Assembly (NCBI RefSeq): GCF_015351235.1
Contig: NZ_JADKSJ010000001.1
Location: 62,001 to 126,000 of the forward strand
Direction of reading: 5' to 3'
Source: Plantibacter sp. VKM Ac-2880
GTDB taxonomy: Bacteria > Actinomycetota > Actinomycetes > Actinomycetales > Microbacteriaceae
Length of the DNA: 64,000 bases
The position numbers and the translations under genes are program-made. The number at the start of each line of letters is the position of its first letter. Position 1 is the stretch's first letter. Shown one piece after another: positions 8,429 through 15,182 of this stretch. Below the pieces are notes generated by a model. That model was not told the DNA's origin and made no database searches. It saw only the letters and a program-made list of their open reading frames with translations.

Positions 8429-9769
8429 TCAGGCCTGGTCTGAGGTTCCGGTGATGCGGGGATCGAGGCCGTACTGCGGCGGGGCACCGAGATGGTCGCG
8501 GAGCGTGGAGCCGTCGTAGTCGTCGTGGAAGAGGCCCCGTTGTTGGAGGATCGGAACGACCTGGTCGACGAAGGTGTCGATGCCGTCCTCGTACGTGTCG
8601 ATGGAGACCCAGAACCCGTCGACGGCACCGGCCTCGAACCACTCCTGCATGTGATCCGCGGTGACGGAGGCAGGGCCAACAGGTGTCGGGTGGTAGTCGA
8701 TGACGCCGTGGGCGAGGATCTCCCGGATCGTCCAGCCCTGCCTGGCGATCTCGAGCGCTCGGGGTGCGCGCGGATCGTAGGGATTGGCGCGGGCGACGTC
8801 GAGCTCGTCGTCGGTCAGCGGGTCGTCGATCCGGCGTGGGTCGAGACGCAAGCCGAGCATCTGCCCCAGATACGGAACACGCTGCGGGAACGTGTCCACC
8901 CCGAGCGCCAGTCGGCGATCGACGGCCTCCCGCACGGTCGGTGCGATCGCGGGCATGATCCCGGCGAAGAACTTGATCTCGTCGGGGTTGCGGCCCGCGT
9001 CCGAGGCGGCTCGACGCGCCGCTTCCCGCTGGGCACGTGCGTCATCGATGGAGAACGTCGACCCGATCACGCCAGACGCATAGCGCCCGGCGATCGTGAG
9101 GCCGTAGTCACCGCCGCCGGCTGAGAACAGCACGGGTTGTCCCTGCTCGGAGGGCGGGATCGGCAATGGCCCGCGAGAGGCGACGTACTGACCCTGCAGG
9201 TTCACGGGCCGGACCTTCGCCGGGTCAGCGAAGTGACCGGATGACGGATTCGCGATCCACGCGTCTTCTTCCCAGCTTCCCCACAGTGCTTGCACGATCT
9301 GGATCACCTCGTGGGCTCGCCCGTAGCGCTCTGGGCGTTCGGCGATCTGCTGCCCGAAGTTCGCAGCGGCGTTCGGGTCGCTGGTCGTGGCCGGGTTCCA
9401 ACCGACGCGGCCGTGGCTCATGACGTCCAGGGCCTTGAACTGACGCGCCAGGTTGTACGGCTCGGTGAACGTCGTGGACCCGGTGGAGACCAGACCGATC
9501 CGTTCCGTGGCCCGGGCGACGGCCGCAAGGGTCAGGAGCGGATCGAGCGTCATCTGCGGCGCTTCACGGGTGAGATCGCTCGAGAGCGCAGGGGTGTCGG
9601 GGAGGAAGAGGAACTGGATCTTCCCGCGTTCGGCAGCCTGGGCGTAGCGCACCATGGCGTCGAAGTCGGTGTAGTTCCGTGGGTTGACGTTCGGCGCGCG
9701 CCACGACGTCACCTGAGCGCCGTATCCGTTGCCGAACTGCATACCCAGCAACATGTTGTGTGAAGACAT
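8429..9769 (-). CDS. FMN-dependent monooxygenase, NtaA/SnaA/DszA/SoxA family
   Basis: 446-residue luciferase-like TIM-barrel monooxygenase that uses reduced FMN and O2. The NtaA-type subgroup is seen from VTSWRAPNVNPRNYTDFDAMVRYAQAAERGKIQFLFLPD, SVSTGSTTFTEPYNLARQ-like text (TGSTTFTEPYNLARQFKALD), HGRVGWNPATTSDPNAAANFG, and RYGRAHEVIQIVQALW. Family members open C-N or C-S bonds or oxidise aminopolycarboxylates, dibenzothiophene sulfone or similar heterocycles. The flavin reductase that would supply FMNH2 ends 21 bp upstream in the same operon, completing a two-component oxygenase. Substrate cannot be read from the sequence. Confidence 0.92.
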   Translation of the reverse strand: MSSHNMLLGMQFGNGYGAQVTSWRAPNVNPRNYTDFDAMVRYAQAAERGKIQFLFLPDTPALSSDLTREAPQMTLDPLLTLAAVARATERIGLVSTGSTTFTEPYNLARQFKALDVMSHGRVGWNPATTSDPNAAANFGQQIAERPERYGRAHEVIQIVQALWGSWEEDAWIANPSSGHFADPAKVRPVNLQGQYVASRGPLPIPPSEQGQPVLFSAGGGDYGLTIAGRYASGVIGSTFSIDDARAQREAARRAASDAGRNPDEIKFFAGIMPAIAPTVREAVDRRLALGVDTFPQRVPYLGQMLGLRLDPRRIDDPLTDDELDVARANPYDPRAPRALEIARQGWTIREILAHGVIDYHPTPVGPASVTADHMQEWFEAGAVDGFWVSIDTYEDGIDTFVDQVVPILQQRGLFHDDYDGSTLRDHLGAPPQYGLDPRITGTSDQA

Positions 9770-9790
9770 CAGGGGTTCTCCGTTCGAGGG

Positions 9791-10324
9791 TCAGTGAGCG
9801 AGCTGGTGGATGGTGCTGTCGAAGAACACCAACGGGCGCGAGGCGGTGCCCCGGTCGAGTTGGCGGACGTCGAGTAGCGTGAGGACATGGTCGCCGGCGT
9901 CGACCTCGGCGTATCGGGTGCCAGTGAGCGTCGCGAGGCTGCCCTGCAGGAGCACCTGCCCGTCATCGCCGATGTCCAGGTCGATGTCATCGAAGCGCTC
10001 GTCAGCTGATCTGCGGAGACGCTGGAGGACTGGCTCCTGGCCCTCCTCGAGAATGCTGATGCCCCAGTGCGGGGCGCGGCGAAGTGCCGGCCAGGTGGTC
10101 GAGGTTCGAGCGAACGAAATGGAGACCAATGGCGGGTCCAGAGACACCGAGACCAGCGAGTTCGCGGGCATCCCGACAACCCGACCCTCGACGTGTGCTG
10201 CGACGACCGCGATTCCCGTCGGGAACCCGGCCATGGTCCGCCGCAACGCCTCCGGACTCGGCGCGGGTCGTCCTCCTGGAGCCTCCAGGGCCCAAGTCCG
10301 ATTGTTCGTCAGTGTCATAGACAC
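9791..10324 (-). CDS. Flavin reductase (FMN reductase partner of monooxygenase)
   Basis: 177 residues, flavin_reduct (HpaC/DszD-like) split-barrel domain: LRRTMAGFPTGIAVVAA, VGMPANSLVSVSLDPPLVSISFARTSTTWPAL and a final DVRQLDRGTASRPLVFF. It reduces FMN or FAD with NAD(P)H and hands it to the monooxygenase next in the operon. Start is a GTG at 10324 or an ATG at 10318; both lie only about 5-15 nt downstream of the proposed -10, so the transcript may be leaderless or nearly so. It is the first gene of flavin reductase - monooxygenase - MFS, controlled by the palindrome promoter at 10325-10357. Confidence 0.9.
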   Translation of the reverse strand: MSMTLTNNRTWALEAPGGRPAPSPEALRRTMAGFPTGIAVVAAHVEGRVVGMPANSLVSVSLDPPLVSISFARTSTTWPALRRAPHWGISILEEGQEPVLQRLRRSADERFDDIDLDIGDDGQVLLQGSLATLTGTRYAEVDAGDHVLTLLDVRQLDRGTASRPLVFFDSTIHQLAH

Positions 10325-10357
10325 ATCTTCGGACCTTCACATCTATGTGAAAGTCAA
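10325..10357 (-). promoter_or_regulatory. Promoter with palindromic operator in the spacer (site 2)
   Basis: Minus strand: -35 TTGACT (10357-10352), palindrome TTCACATAGATGTGAA (10351-10336), 5 nt, then GAAGAT as candidate -10 (10330-10325). It aligns base for base with the site at 4075-4107: same -35, same half-sites, same spacing. The spacer is 19-21 bp depending on which -10 is taken, longer than the standard 17, as in MerR-activated promoters. Confidence 0.65.
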
Positions 10358-10450
10358 ATCGGTGTTGCGTTGTTCGCCGAAGGCGGACCACAACGACTCA
10401 CGAACGAGAGCGGTGAGCCCACACCGATCCCCCCTGTCGGCATCGACCCC

Positions 10451-10837
10451 TTAGGAAGCGAGCGAGCGAGGGTGCCCGTCGGCGACATCCATCGCCTCGA
10501 GGTAGCGAGTGAGCGCTTCATGGCTGTGCTGCAGGAACAGAATGCGTTCCGCCATCCGCTCATGCTCTCGAACAAGCACGGCCTTCAGCTCCGGATCAGG
10601 GTCGGTCACAACGATCTCCTGCGATTGATCCAAGCACGGCAGCATGTCCCCGATGATGCGGGTCGGGATCCCCGCATCGAGCAATCCGCGGATCTTCACC
10701 ACCCGCTCGAGGAGGTACGAATCGTACTCGCGGTAGCCGTTGTCAAGACGGCGGGGTGCGATCAACCCCTGCTCCTCGTAGTAGCGCAGCAGGCGCGGAG
10801 CGACCCCGGTTCTCTTCGACAGTTCACTGATCTTCAC
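10451..10837 (-). CDS. MerR-family transcriptional regulator
   Basis: 128-residue regulator. Residues 1-70 form the winged helix-turn-helix (MKISELSKRTGVAPRLLRYYEEQGLI, then LDNGYREYDSYLLERVVKI) and the rest a coiled dimerisation helix (VREHERMAERILFLQHSHEAL). There is no metal-binding cysteine cluster, so it is of the small-molecule or redox-sensing kind. GTG start with GGAGGG 6 nt upstream. Its own upstream region holds two directly repeated half-sites, TTCACAT (10867-10861) and TTCACAA (10886-10880), matching the palindromes at 4081 and 10336. I infer it controls both those promoters and itself. Confidence 0.88.
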   Translation of the reverse strand: MKISELSKRTGVAPRLLRYYEEQGLIAPRRLDNGYREYDSYLLERVVKIRGLLDAGIPTRIIGDMLPCLDQSQEIVVTDPDPELKAVLVREHERMAERILFLQHSHEALTRYLEAMDVADGHPRSLAS

Positions 10838-11314
10838 GATATCCCTCCACTATGCCAGCCATGTGAAGCTTAGAACCATTGTGAAGGCGGCCGCCCAAGA
10901 TCAATGAGTTGCAACAATAAAGGTCTGATCACGAGCGCAAAGGTCTCGCTCGCCGTCGGCGCACTCGTGGCCGCGGCGCTCACGCCAGTCCTCACCCGCC
11001 GCTTCCGGGCAGGCCATCTCCTCCTGGCCTGCCCGGCGGTCGAGTGCGGGGTGCTCGCCGTCATTCCACTGCTCGACGCGGGCTCCAGCGACGCCGAGCA
11101 CGCATCAGCCTCGACGCCTCTGGCACCGCGCTCATCGGTCTCGGGGGGCGCTCGTCCTCACCCGTCGCAGCGCCTGATCGAGCGGTGTACGCACGCCCTG
11201 GCGGCCGATCGTTTCCCAGCAGGGTGCGGGTTGATTCCGTGGGACATGACATATTTGCCAAACGTCTGCCACCTATCCGCGGAATAGGTCATGTTCACCT
11301 GGAACCTACTCGCC
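10838..11314. other. 477-bp gap between MerR gene and dnaB
   Basis: Holds the MerR promoter with the half-sites noted there. On the plus strand, about 10904-11060 translates to LITSAKVSLAVGALVAAALTP then VLTRRFRAGHLLLACPA, which resembles a fragment of an MFS transporter (compare GALLAPxLxRRFxPGxxLL), but the frame then degenerates, so at best it is a relic. At 11244-11255 and 11283-11294 lie imperfect inverted repeats (ACATGAC..TATT / AATAGGTCATGT) with an inner ACCTAT/ATAGGT pair; these are just past dnaB and may be its terminator or the scar of an insertion. No U-run is present. Confidence 0.35.
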
Positions 11315-12694
11315 CTACTGCCCCGGCGCCATGTCCGCGAAGCGGCTGAAGTGGCCGTGGAAGCCGACGGTGATCGTGCGGGTGGGGCCGTTACGGTGCT
11401 TGGCGATGATGAGGTCGGCCTCGCCGGCACGCGGGCTGTCCTTCTCGTAGGCGGATTCACGGTGCAGGAGCACGACCATGTCGGCGTCCTGCTCGATCGA
11501 GCCCGACTCGCGGAGGTCGGACAGCGCCGGCATCTTGTCGGCACGCTGCTCCGCACCACGGTTCAGCTGTGACAGCGCGATGACCGGGACCTGGAGCTCT
11601 TTCGCCATGAGCTTCAGCGCACGGGAGAACTCCGAGACCTCCTGCTGGCGGCTCTCGACACGCTTACCCGACGTGAGCAGCTGCAGGTAGTCGATGACGA
11701 CCATCTTCAGCCCCACACGCTGCTTGAGCCGACGGCACTTCGCCCGGATCTCCACGAGCGTCATGTTCGGGCTGTCGTCGATGTAGAGCGGGGCGTCGTT
11801 GATGCGGCCACGAACCTGCGCGATCTTCGTCCAGTCCTGCGAATCGACCGTTCCCTTACGCATGAGCTGCAGCGGCACCGACGCCTCCGCACTCATGAGA
11901 CGCATCGCGATCTCGCTGCGACCCATTTCGAGCGAGAAGAAGATCGACGGCTGGTTGTAGTGGACCGACGCCGCACGGGCGAAGTCGAGCGCGAGCGTCG
12001 ACTTACCGATAGCGGGTCGAGCGGCGACGATGATGAGCTGACCCGGGTGCAGACCGTTCGTCAGTTCGTCGAGCTCACGGAAGCCCGTCGGCACACCGGT
12101 CATCGAACCGTCGGTGTGCTTCGCAGCCTCGATCTCGTCGATCGCCGCACTCACCGCGTCGGTCAGCGGGACGTAGTCCTCGACCTCCTGGTTGCCGGAG
12201 ACGGCGTAGATCTCCGCCTGTGCGGAGTTCACGAGCTCGACGGCCTCACCCTCCGCCGCATAGCCCATCTGCACGATCCGGGTGCCGGCCTCGACCAGAC
12301 GACGCAACAGCGCGCGCTCAGCGACGATGCGGGCGTAGTAGCCGGCGTTCGCCGCGGTCGGCACCAGGCTCGTGAGCGTGTGCAGGTAGTCGGCACCGCC
12401 GGCCCGCGACAGCTCGCCCGTCTTGACGAGCTCATCGGTGACGGTGATGACATCCGTCGGCTCACCGTGCGAGTACAGCGTCAGCAGCGCGTCGTAGATG
12501 ACCTCGTGCTTGGGGATGTAGAAGTCCACACCGCGAAGCGTCTCGACCACATCGGCGACGGCGTCCTTCGACAGCAGCATGCCGCCGAGTGCGCTCTGCT
12601 CGGCCAGCAGATCGTGCGGAGGGACCCGCTCGTTGCTCCGCGGCTCATCATACGAACCGCCGCCTTCTGAGCGGTTGAGGTGAGCGATCGACAA
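11315..12694 (-). CDS. dnaB: Replicative DNA helicase DnaB
   Basis: 459-residue hexameric 5'-3' helicase that unwinds DNA at the replication fork. The N-terminal domain begins VPPHDLLAEQSALGGMLLS; the RecA-like core has Walker A ARPAIGKST, Walker B MVVIDYLQLL, the arginine-finger region and the SQLNRGAEQR and DLRESGSIEQDAD motifs. No intein. I place the start at the TTG at 12694 (MSIAHLNRSEGG), because GAAGGGA lies 7 nt before it and relatives begin MSIAHL; a longer frame to 12985 would add about 97 residues lacking family resemblance. It is separated by 570 bp from the rplI operon, with a cluster of DnaA-box-like sequences between. Confidence 0.95.
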   Translation of the reverse strand: MSIAHLNRSEGGGSYDEPRSNERVPPHDLLAEQSALGGMLLSKDAVADVVETLRGVDFYIPKHEVIYDALLTLYSHGEPTDVITVTDELVKTGELSRAGGADYLHTLTSLVPTAANAGYYARIVAERALLRRLVEAGTRIVQMGYAAEGEAVELVNSAQAEIYAVSGNQEVEDYVPLTDAVSAAIDEIEAAKHTDGSMTGVPTGFRELDELTNGLHPGQLIIVAARPAIGKSTLALDFARAASVHYNQPSIFFSLEMGRSEIAMRLMSAEASVPLQLMRKGTVDSQDWTKIAQVRGRINDAPLYIDDSPNMTLVEIRAKCRRLKQRVGLKMVVIDYLQLLTSGKRVESRQQEVSEFSRALKLMAKELQVPVIALSQLNRGAEQRADKMPALSDLRESGSIEQDADMVVLLHRESAYEKDSPRAGEADLIIAKHRNGPTRTITVGFHGHFSRFADMAPGQ

Positions 12695-12888
12695 GTGGAC
12701 ATCCCTTCTCGATGTGGACTCGGGTGCAGCGGGTGGTGACGATTCAGGTGTATCAGGGGCGGAGGACATTCGGGCCGCCGCGCGGCACTCGCGAGCCACG
12801 GGCGAGGGCTTCGAAGCCTGCTCGCCCGGCTGTTCCGAGACGCCGATGACCCACGATAGGGCCACTCGTCTCCACAACCAACTCTGCC

Positions 12889-13086
12889 TGTGGATAACTC
12901 TGTGGACAGATCGGGGGAAACGCCGCGTGTCGTGTGCACAAGCTGTGGGAAACCCTGTGGACAGAGAAGTATTTTTGTCGGACAAAACCAGCCTGACCAG
13001 GTGTTTCCGATTCCACAGGCTGTGTGTGGAAAGTTCTCTCGATCCTGTGTCGAACGTTGGGGAGAACGGGGGTCACCTGTGTACAA
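12889..13086 (-). promoter_or_regulatory. Cluster of DnaA-box-like sequences upstream of dnaB
   Basis: Six 9-mers in one orientation, read on the minus strand: TTATCCACA (12889-12897), CTGTCCACA (12901-12909 and 12956-12964), TTTCCCACA (12944-12952), CTTTCCACA (13025-13033) and TTGTACACA (13078-13086). The first is a consensus DnaA box, the two CTGTCCACA differ by one or two bases, and the rest are weaker. They fill the otherwise empty stretch between dnaB and the rplI terminator. DnaA-dependent control of dnaB, or titration of DnaA, would explain it. The rest of 12695-13162 shows no gene. Confidence 0.55.
12973..12987. promoter_or_regulatory. AT-rich palindrome in the dnaB upstream region
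   Basis: TTTTGTCGGACAAAA has perfect 7-bp arms about one base, in a local AT-rich patch within very GC-rich DNA. On the minus strand it is followed by AAATACTT, which could serve as a -10 for dnaB. It may be a protein-binding site or part of the dnaB promoter. Confidence 0.4.
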
Positions 13087-13165
13087 CTTGCTTGACGCAG
13101 AGACCGAAAACGGTGTAGCGATCGGCCTCGAGACGGGCACCTCGCCCCCGTTCAGGGCACAGAAA

Positions 13166-13209
13166 AAGCGCGATGGTGGCAGACCTCTCGGTCCACCGCC
13201 ATCGCGCTT
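13166..13209 (-). terminator. Rho-independent terminator of the rpsF-rplI operon
   Basis: Arms AAGCGCGATGG (13166-13176) and CCATCGCGCTT (13199-13209), extended by further GC pairing inward. On the minus strand the stem is followed by a U5 run (A5 at 13163-13167). A second GC stem, GCCCCGACCC/GGGTCGGGGC (13229-13250), lies between it and the rplI stop. Confidence 0.88.
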
Positions 13210-13264
13210 CACGCGACGTGCATGAGATGCCCCGACCCGAGGGTCGGGGCACCGCACGGCGGTA

Positions 13265-13717
13265 CTACTTGGCCGCGACCACCTGAAGGGTGATCGTGGC
13301 GACGATCTCGTCGCGGAGGCTGATGGTGGCCTCGTGCTCGCCGACGTACTTGATCGGGGTGTGGATCTCGATCTTGCGCTTGTCGACCTCGCCCAGCCCG
13401 GCTTCCGCCACGGCCTTCGCGATGTCGGCAGGCTTCACGGAACCGAACAGACGGCCTTCGCCACCCGTCTTGACCGTGAGCTTGACCTTGGTTGCCTGGA
13501 GGCGAGCCTTCAGGTCCTGGGCCTCTTCGATCGTGGCGTGCTCGCGCGCAGCGCGGGCCGACTTGATCTGCTCGACCTGCTTCTCGCCACCGCGGGTCCA
13601 CGGGGTCGCGAAACCCTGGGGCACGAGGAAGTTGCGAGCGTAGCCGTTCTTGACGTCGACGACGTCACCAGCGGAGCCGAGGCCGGAGACCTCGTGCGTC
13701 AGAATCACTTTCGACAT
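13265..13717 (-). CDS. rplI: 50S ribosomal protein L9
   Basis: 150 residues, full length for L9. The N-terminal rRNA-binding domain reads [31 protein letters not shown] with the conserved [11 protein letters not shown]-type turn, then the long connecting helix and a C-terminal domain containing [13 protein letters not shown]. Last gene of the rpsF-ssb-rpsR-rplI operon; its start is 12 bp after the rpsR stop. Two hairpins follow its stop codon. Confidence 0.98.
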   Translation of the reverse strand: MSKVILTHEVSGLGSAGDVVDVKNGYARNFLVPQGFATPWTRGGEKQVEQIKSARAAREHATIEEAQDLKARLQATKVKLTVKTGGEGRLFGSVKPADIAKAVAEAGLGEVDKRKIEIHTPIKYVGEHEATISLRDEIVATITLQVVAAK

Positions 13718-13729
13718 GTGCGGCGCCTC

Positions 13730-13993
13730 CTAGCGGCCAGAGCCGGCGTAGGGCAGGAGCGCCATCTCGCGCGCGTTCTTGACCGCGCGGGCGATGAGTC
13801 GCTGCTCCTGAACGTTGACACCGGTGATACGACGAGCACGGATCTTTCCCCGCTCGGAGATGAACTTGCGAAGCGTGGCGACATCCTTGTAATCGATGAC
13901 ACCAACGCGGATCGCCTTCGCGGGAGCGACGTTCTTGCCGCCCTTAGCACCGCGGGCAGGCTTGCGGCGGTCGCCGCTCGACTTTCCAGCCAT
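13730..13993 (-). CDS. rpsR: 30S ribosomal protein S18
   Basis: 87 residues, with a basic N-terminal tail and the family core ([48 protein letters not shown]). There is no Cys pair at the N-terminus, so this is the zinc-free form of S18. S18 sits beside S6 on the small-subunit platform, and the S6-S18 complex can bind the rpsF leader. Starts 65 bp downstream of ssb on the same transcript. Confidence 0.98.
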   Translation of the reverse strand: MAGKSSGDRRKPARGAKGGKNVAPAKAIRVGVIDYKDVATLRKFISERGKIRARRITGVNVQEQRLIARAVKNAREMALLPYAGSGR

Positions 13994-14058
13994 GGTTGTT
14001 CCTTTGCGTGTAATGGAGTGATCGGCTGAGCCGGCAGAACCGGACCGATCGAATCTGT

Positions 14059-14577
14059 TTAGAAGGGGGTCTCGTCGCTGTAGCTACCCGGAGTGTTCCA
14101 GGCATCTGCACCGCCGTTGCCGCCGGAAGCTGCGGGTGCGCTCTGAGCCCAGGGCTCGTTCTGCTGCACCTGCGGAGCTCCGCCGCCGCGCTGTCCACCG
14201 CCGCCGCCACCCGAGGGTGCACGGCTGATGGTCGCGGTCGCGTACCGGAGCGAAGGGCCGATCTCGTCGACTTCGAGTTCCATCGAAGTCCGCTTCTCGC
14301 CTTCCTTCGTCTCGTAGGAACGCTGCTTGAGACGCCCGGTCGCGATGACACGGCTTCCCTTGGTGAGCGATCCGGCCACGTGCTCGGCGAATTCACGCCA
14401 GACGCTCGCGCGCAGGAACAGCGCTTCGCCGTCCTTCCATTCGTTCGCCGCACGATCGAAGTTGCGCGGCGTGGAAGCGATGGTGAAGTTGGCGACAGCC
14501 AGGCCGTTCTGCGTGAAACGCAGTTCCGGATCGCTGGTCAGGTTGCCCACCACGGTGATGACGGTCTCGCCGGCCAT
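14059..14577 (-). CDS. ssb: Single-stranded DNA-binding protein
   Basis: 172-residue tetrameric SSB. Residues 1-110 are the OB fold ([48 protein letters not shown]). A Gly/Gln/Pro-rich linker ([11 protein letters not shown]) leads to the acidic tip SYSDETPF, the docking peptide for replication and repair partners. It lies between rpsF (5 bp upstream) and rpsR, the standard bacterial order. Confidence 0.97.
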   Translation of the reverse strand: MAGETVITVVGNLTSDPELRFTQNGLAVANFTIASTPRNFDRAANEWKDGEALFLRASVWREFAEHVAGSLTKGSRVIATGRLKQRSYETKEGEKRTSMELEVDEIGPSLRYATATISRAPSGGGGGGQRGGGAPQVQQNEPWAQSAPAASGGNGGADAWNTPGSYSDETPF

Positions 14578-14582
14578 GAGCC

Positions 14583-15011
14583 CTAGGCTTCCTTGGTCTC
14601 AGCCGCAGCCGGAGCCGCGTCTGCCTTGGGAGCCGCGGCGACAGCGGCAGCGGGCTTGGCGGCAGCCTTGCGGGCGGCCTTCTCTTCGCTGCGCTTCGTC
14701 TCGGTGGCGACCTGAGCGATGGCCTCTTCGGCACGCAGCACCTTGGTGCGCATGACGGCCTCGGAGAGCTTCAGCTGACGGTCGAGCTCCTGCGTGGCAG
14801 TGCTCGATGCAGTGAAGTCCACGACGGCGTAGATGCCTTCGGTCTTCTTGTTGATCTCGTAAGCGAGACGACGACGGCCCCAGATGTCGACCTTGTCGAT
14901 GGTTCCACCATCGTTGCGGATGACGTTGAGGAACTTGTCGAGGCTCGGTGCAACCGTGCGCTCGTCAATCTCGGGGTCGAGGATGACCATGAGTTCGTAC
15001 TGATGCGTCAC
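14583..15011 (-). CDS. rpsF: 30S ribosomal protein S6
   Basis: 142 residues: the S6 ferredoxin-like domain is residues 1-95 ([48 protein letters not shown]), followed by an Ala/Lys-rich tail of about 45 residues typical of actinobacterial S6. GTG start at 15011 with AAGGAGG 7 nt upstream. First gene of the operon. Its leader can fold so that the AAGGAGG is paired, see the entry at 15014-15064. Confidence 0.97.
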   Translation of the reverse strand: MTHQYELMVILDPEIDERTVAPSLDKFLNVIRNDGGTIDKVDIWGRRRLAYEINKKTEGIYAVVDFTASSTATQELDRQLKLSEAVMRTKVLRAEEAIAQVATETKRSEEKAARKAAAKPAAAVAAAPKADAAPAAAETKEA

Positions 15012-15013
15012 TA

Positions 15014-15064
15014 ACCCACCTCCTTCGGACTCGAACGGCCACAGACTTTCTGTGGCAGGAGGGT
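15014..15064 (-). promoter_or_regulatory. rpsF leader stem-loop that pairs with the ribosome binding site
   Basis: On the mRNA, an 8-bp stem GCCACAGA/TCTGTGGC (15038-15056) is flanked by CCTCCT upstream (complement of 15057-15062) and by the rpsF Shine-Dalgarno AGGAGG (complement of 15019-15024). These flanks are complementary, so the leader can close a second stem that hides the ribosome binding site; ACCC/GGGT extends it. This is the geometry expected for translational autoregulation by the S6-S18 complex, which is known to bind rpsF leaders in other bacteria. The conserved protein-binding bulge was not verified. Confidence 0.55.
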
Positions 15065-15120
15065 GTAAGCATCGTTGCTACCGGCCGAGAACAGAGCGGA
15101 CGCGCCCGGGCAACCTTCAT

Positions 15121-15126
15121 AGTGTA
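15121..15126 (-). promoter_or_regulatory. -10 element of the rpsF operon promoter
   Basis: TACACT on the minus strand, about 110 bp upstream of rpsF, leaves a leader long enough for the stem-loop above. The -35 is weak (around 15144-15149). The divergent membrane-protein gene begins 57-70 bp to the right. Confidence 0.5.
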
Positions 15127-15182
15127 CCGGACGGGGACTGCGACCGCCACCGCGGGCCTGTCGCGCGGGCCGTGCACGTGGG

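Noticed and set aside
10904-11287. 127-codon plus-strand gene
   Set aside because: Only the first ~50 residues look like a membrane-transporter fragment; the rest is low-complexity and the frame has no ribosome site. Kept as a possible relic in the gap description.
12695-12985. N-terminal extension of DnaB by about 97 residues
   Set aside because: The extension lacks family resemblance, overlaps the box cluster, and a TTG with GAAGGGA 7 nt upstream gives the usual N-terminus.
12889-13086. Chromosomal origin oriC
   Set aside because: DnaA-like boxes are present, but dnaA, dnaN, rpmH or a strong AT-rich unwinding element are not. Listed instead as a regulatory cluster of dnaB.
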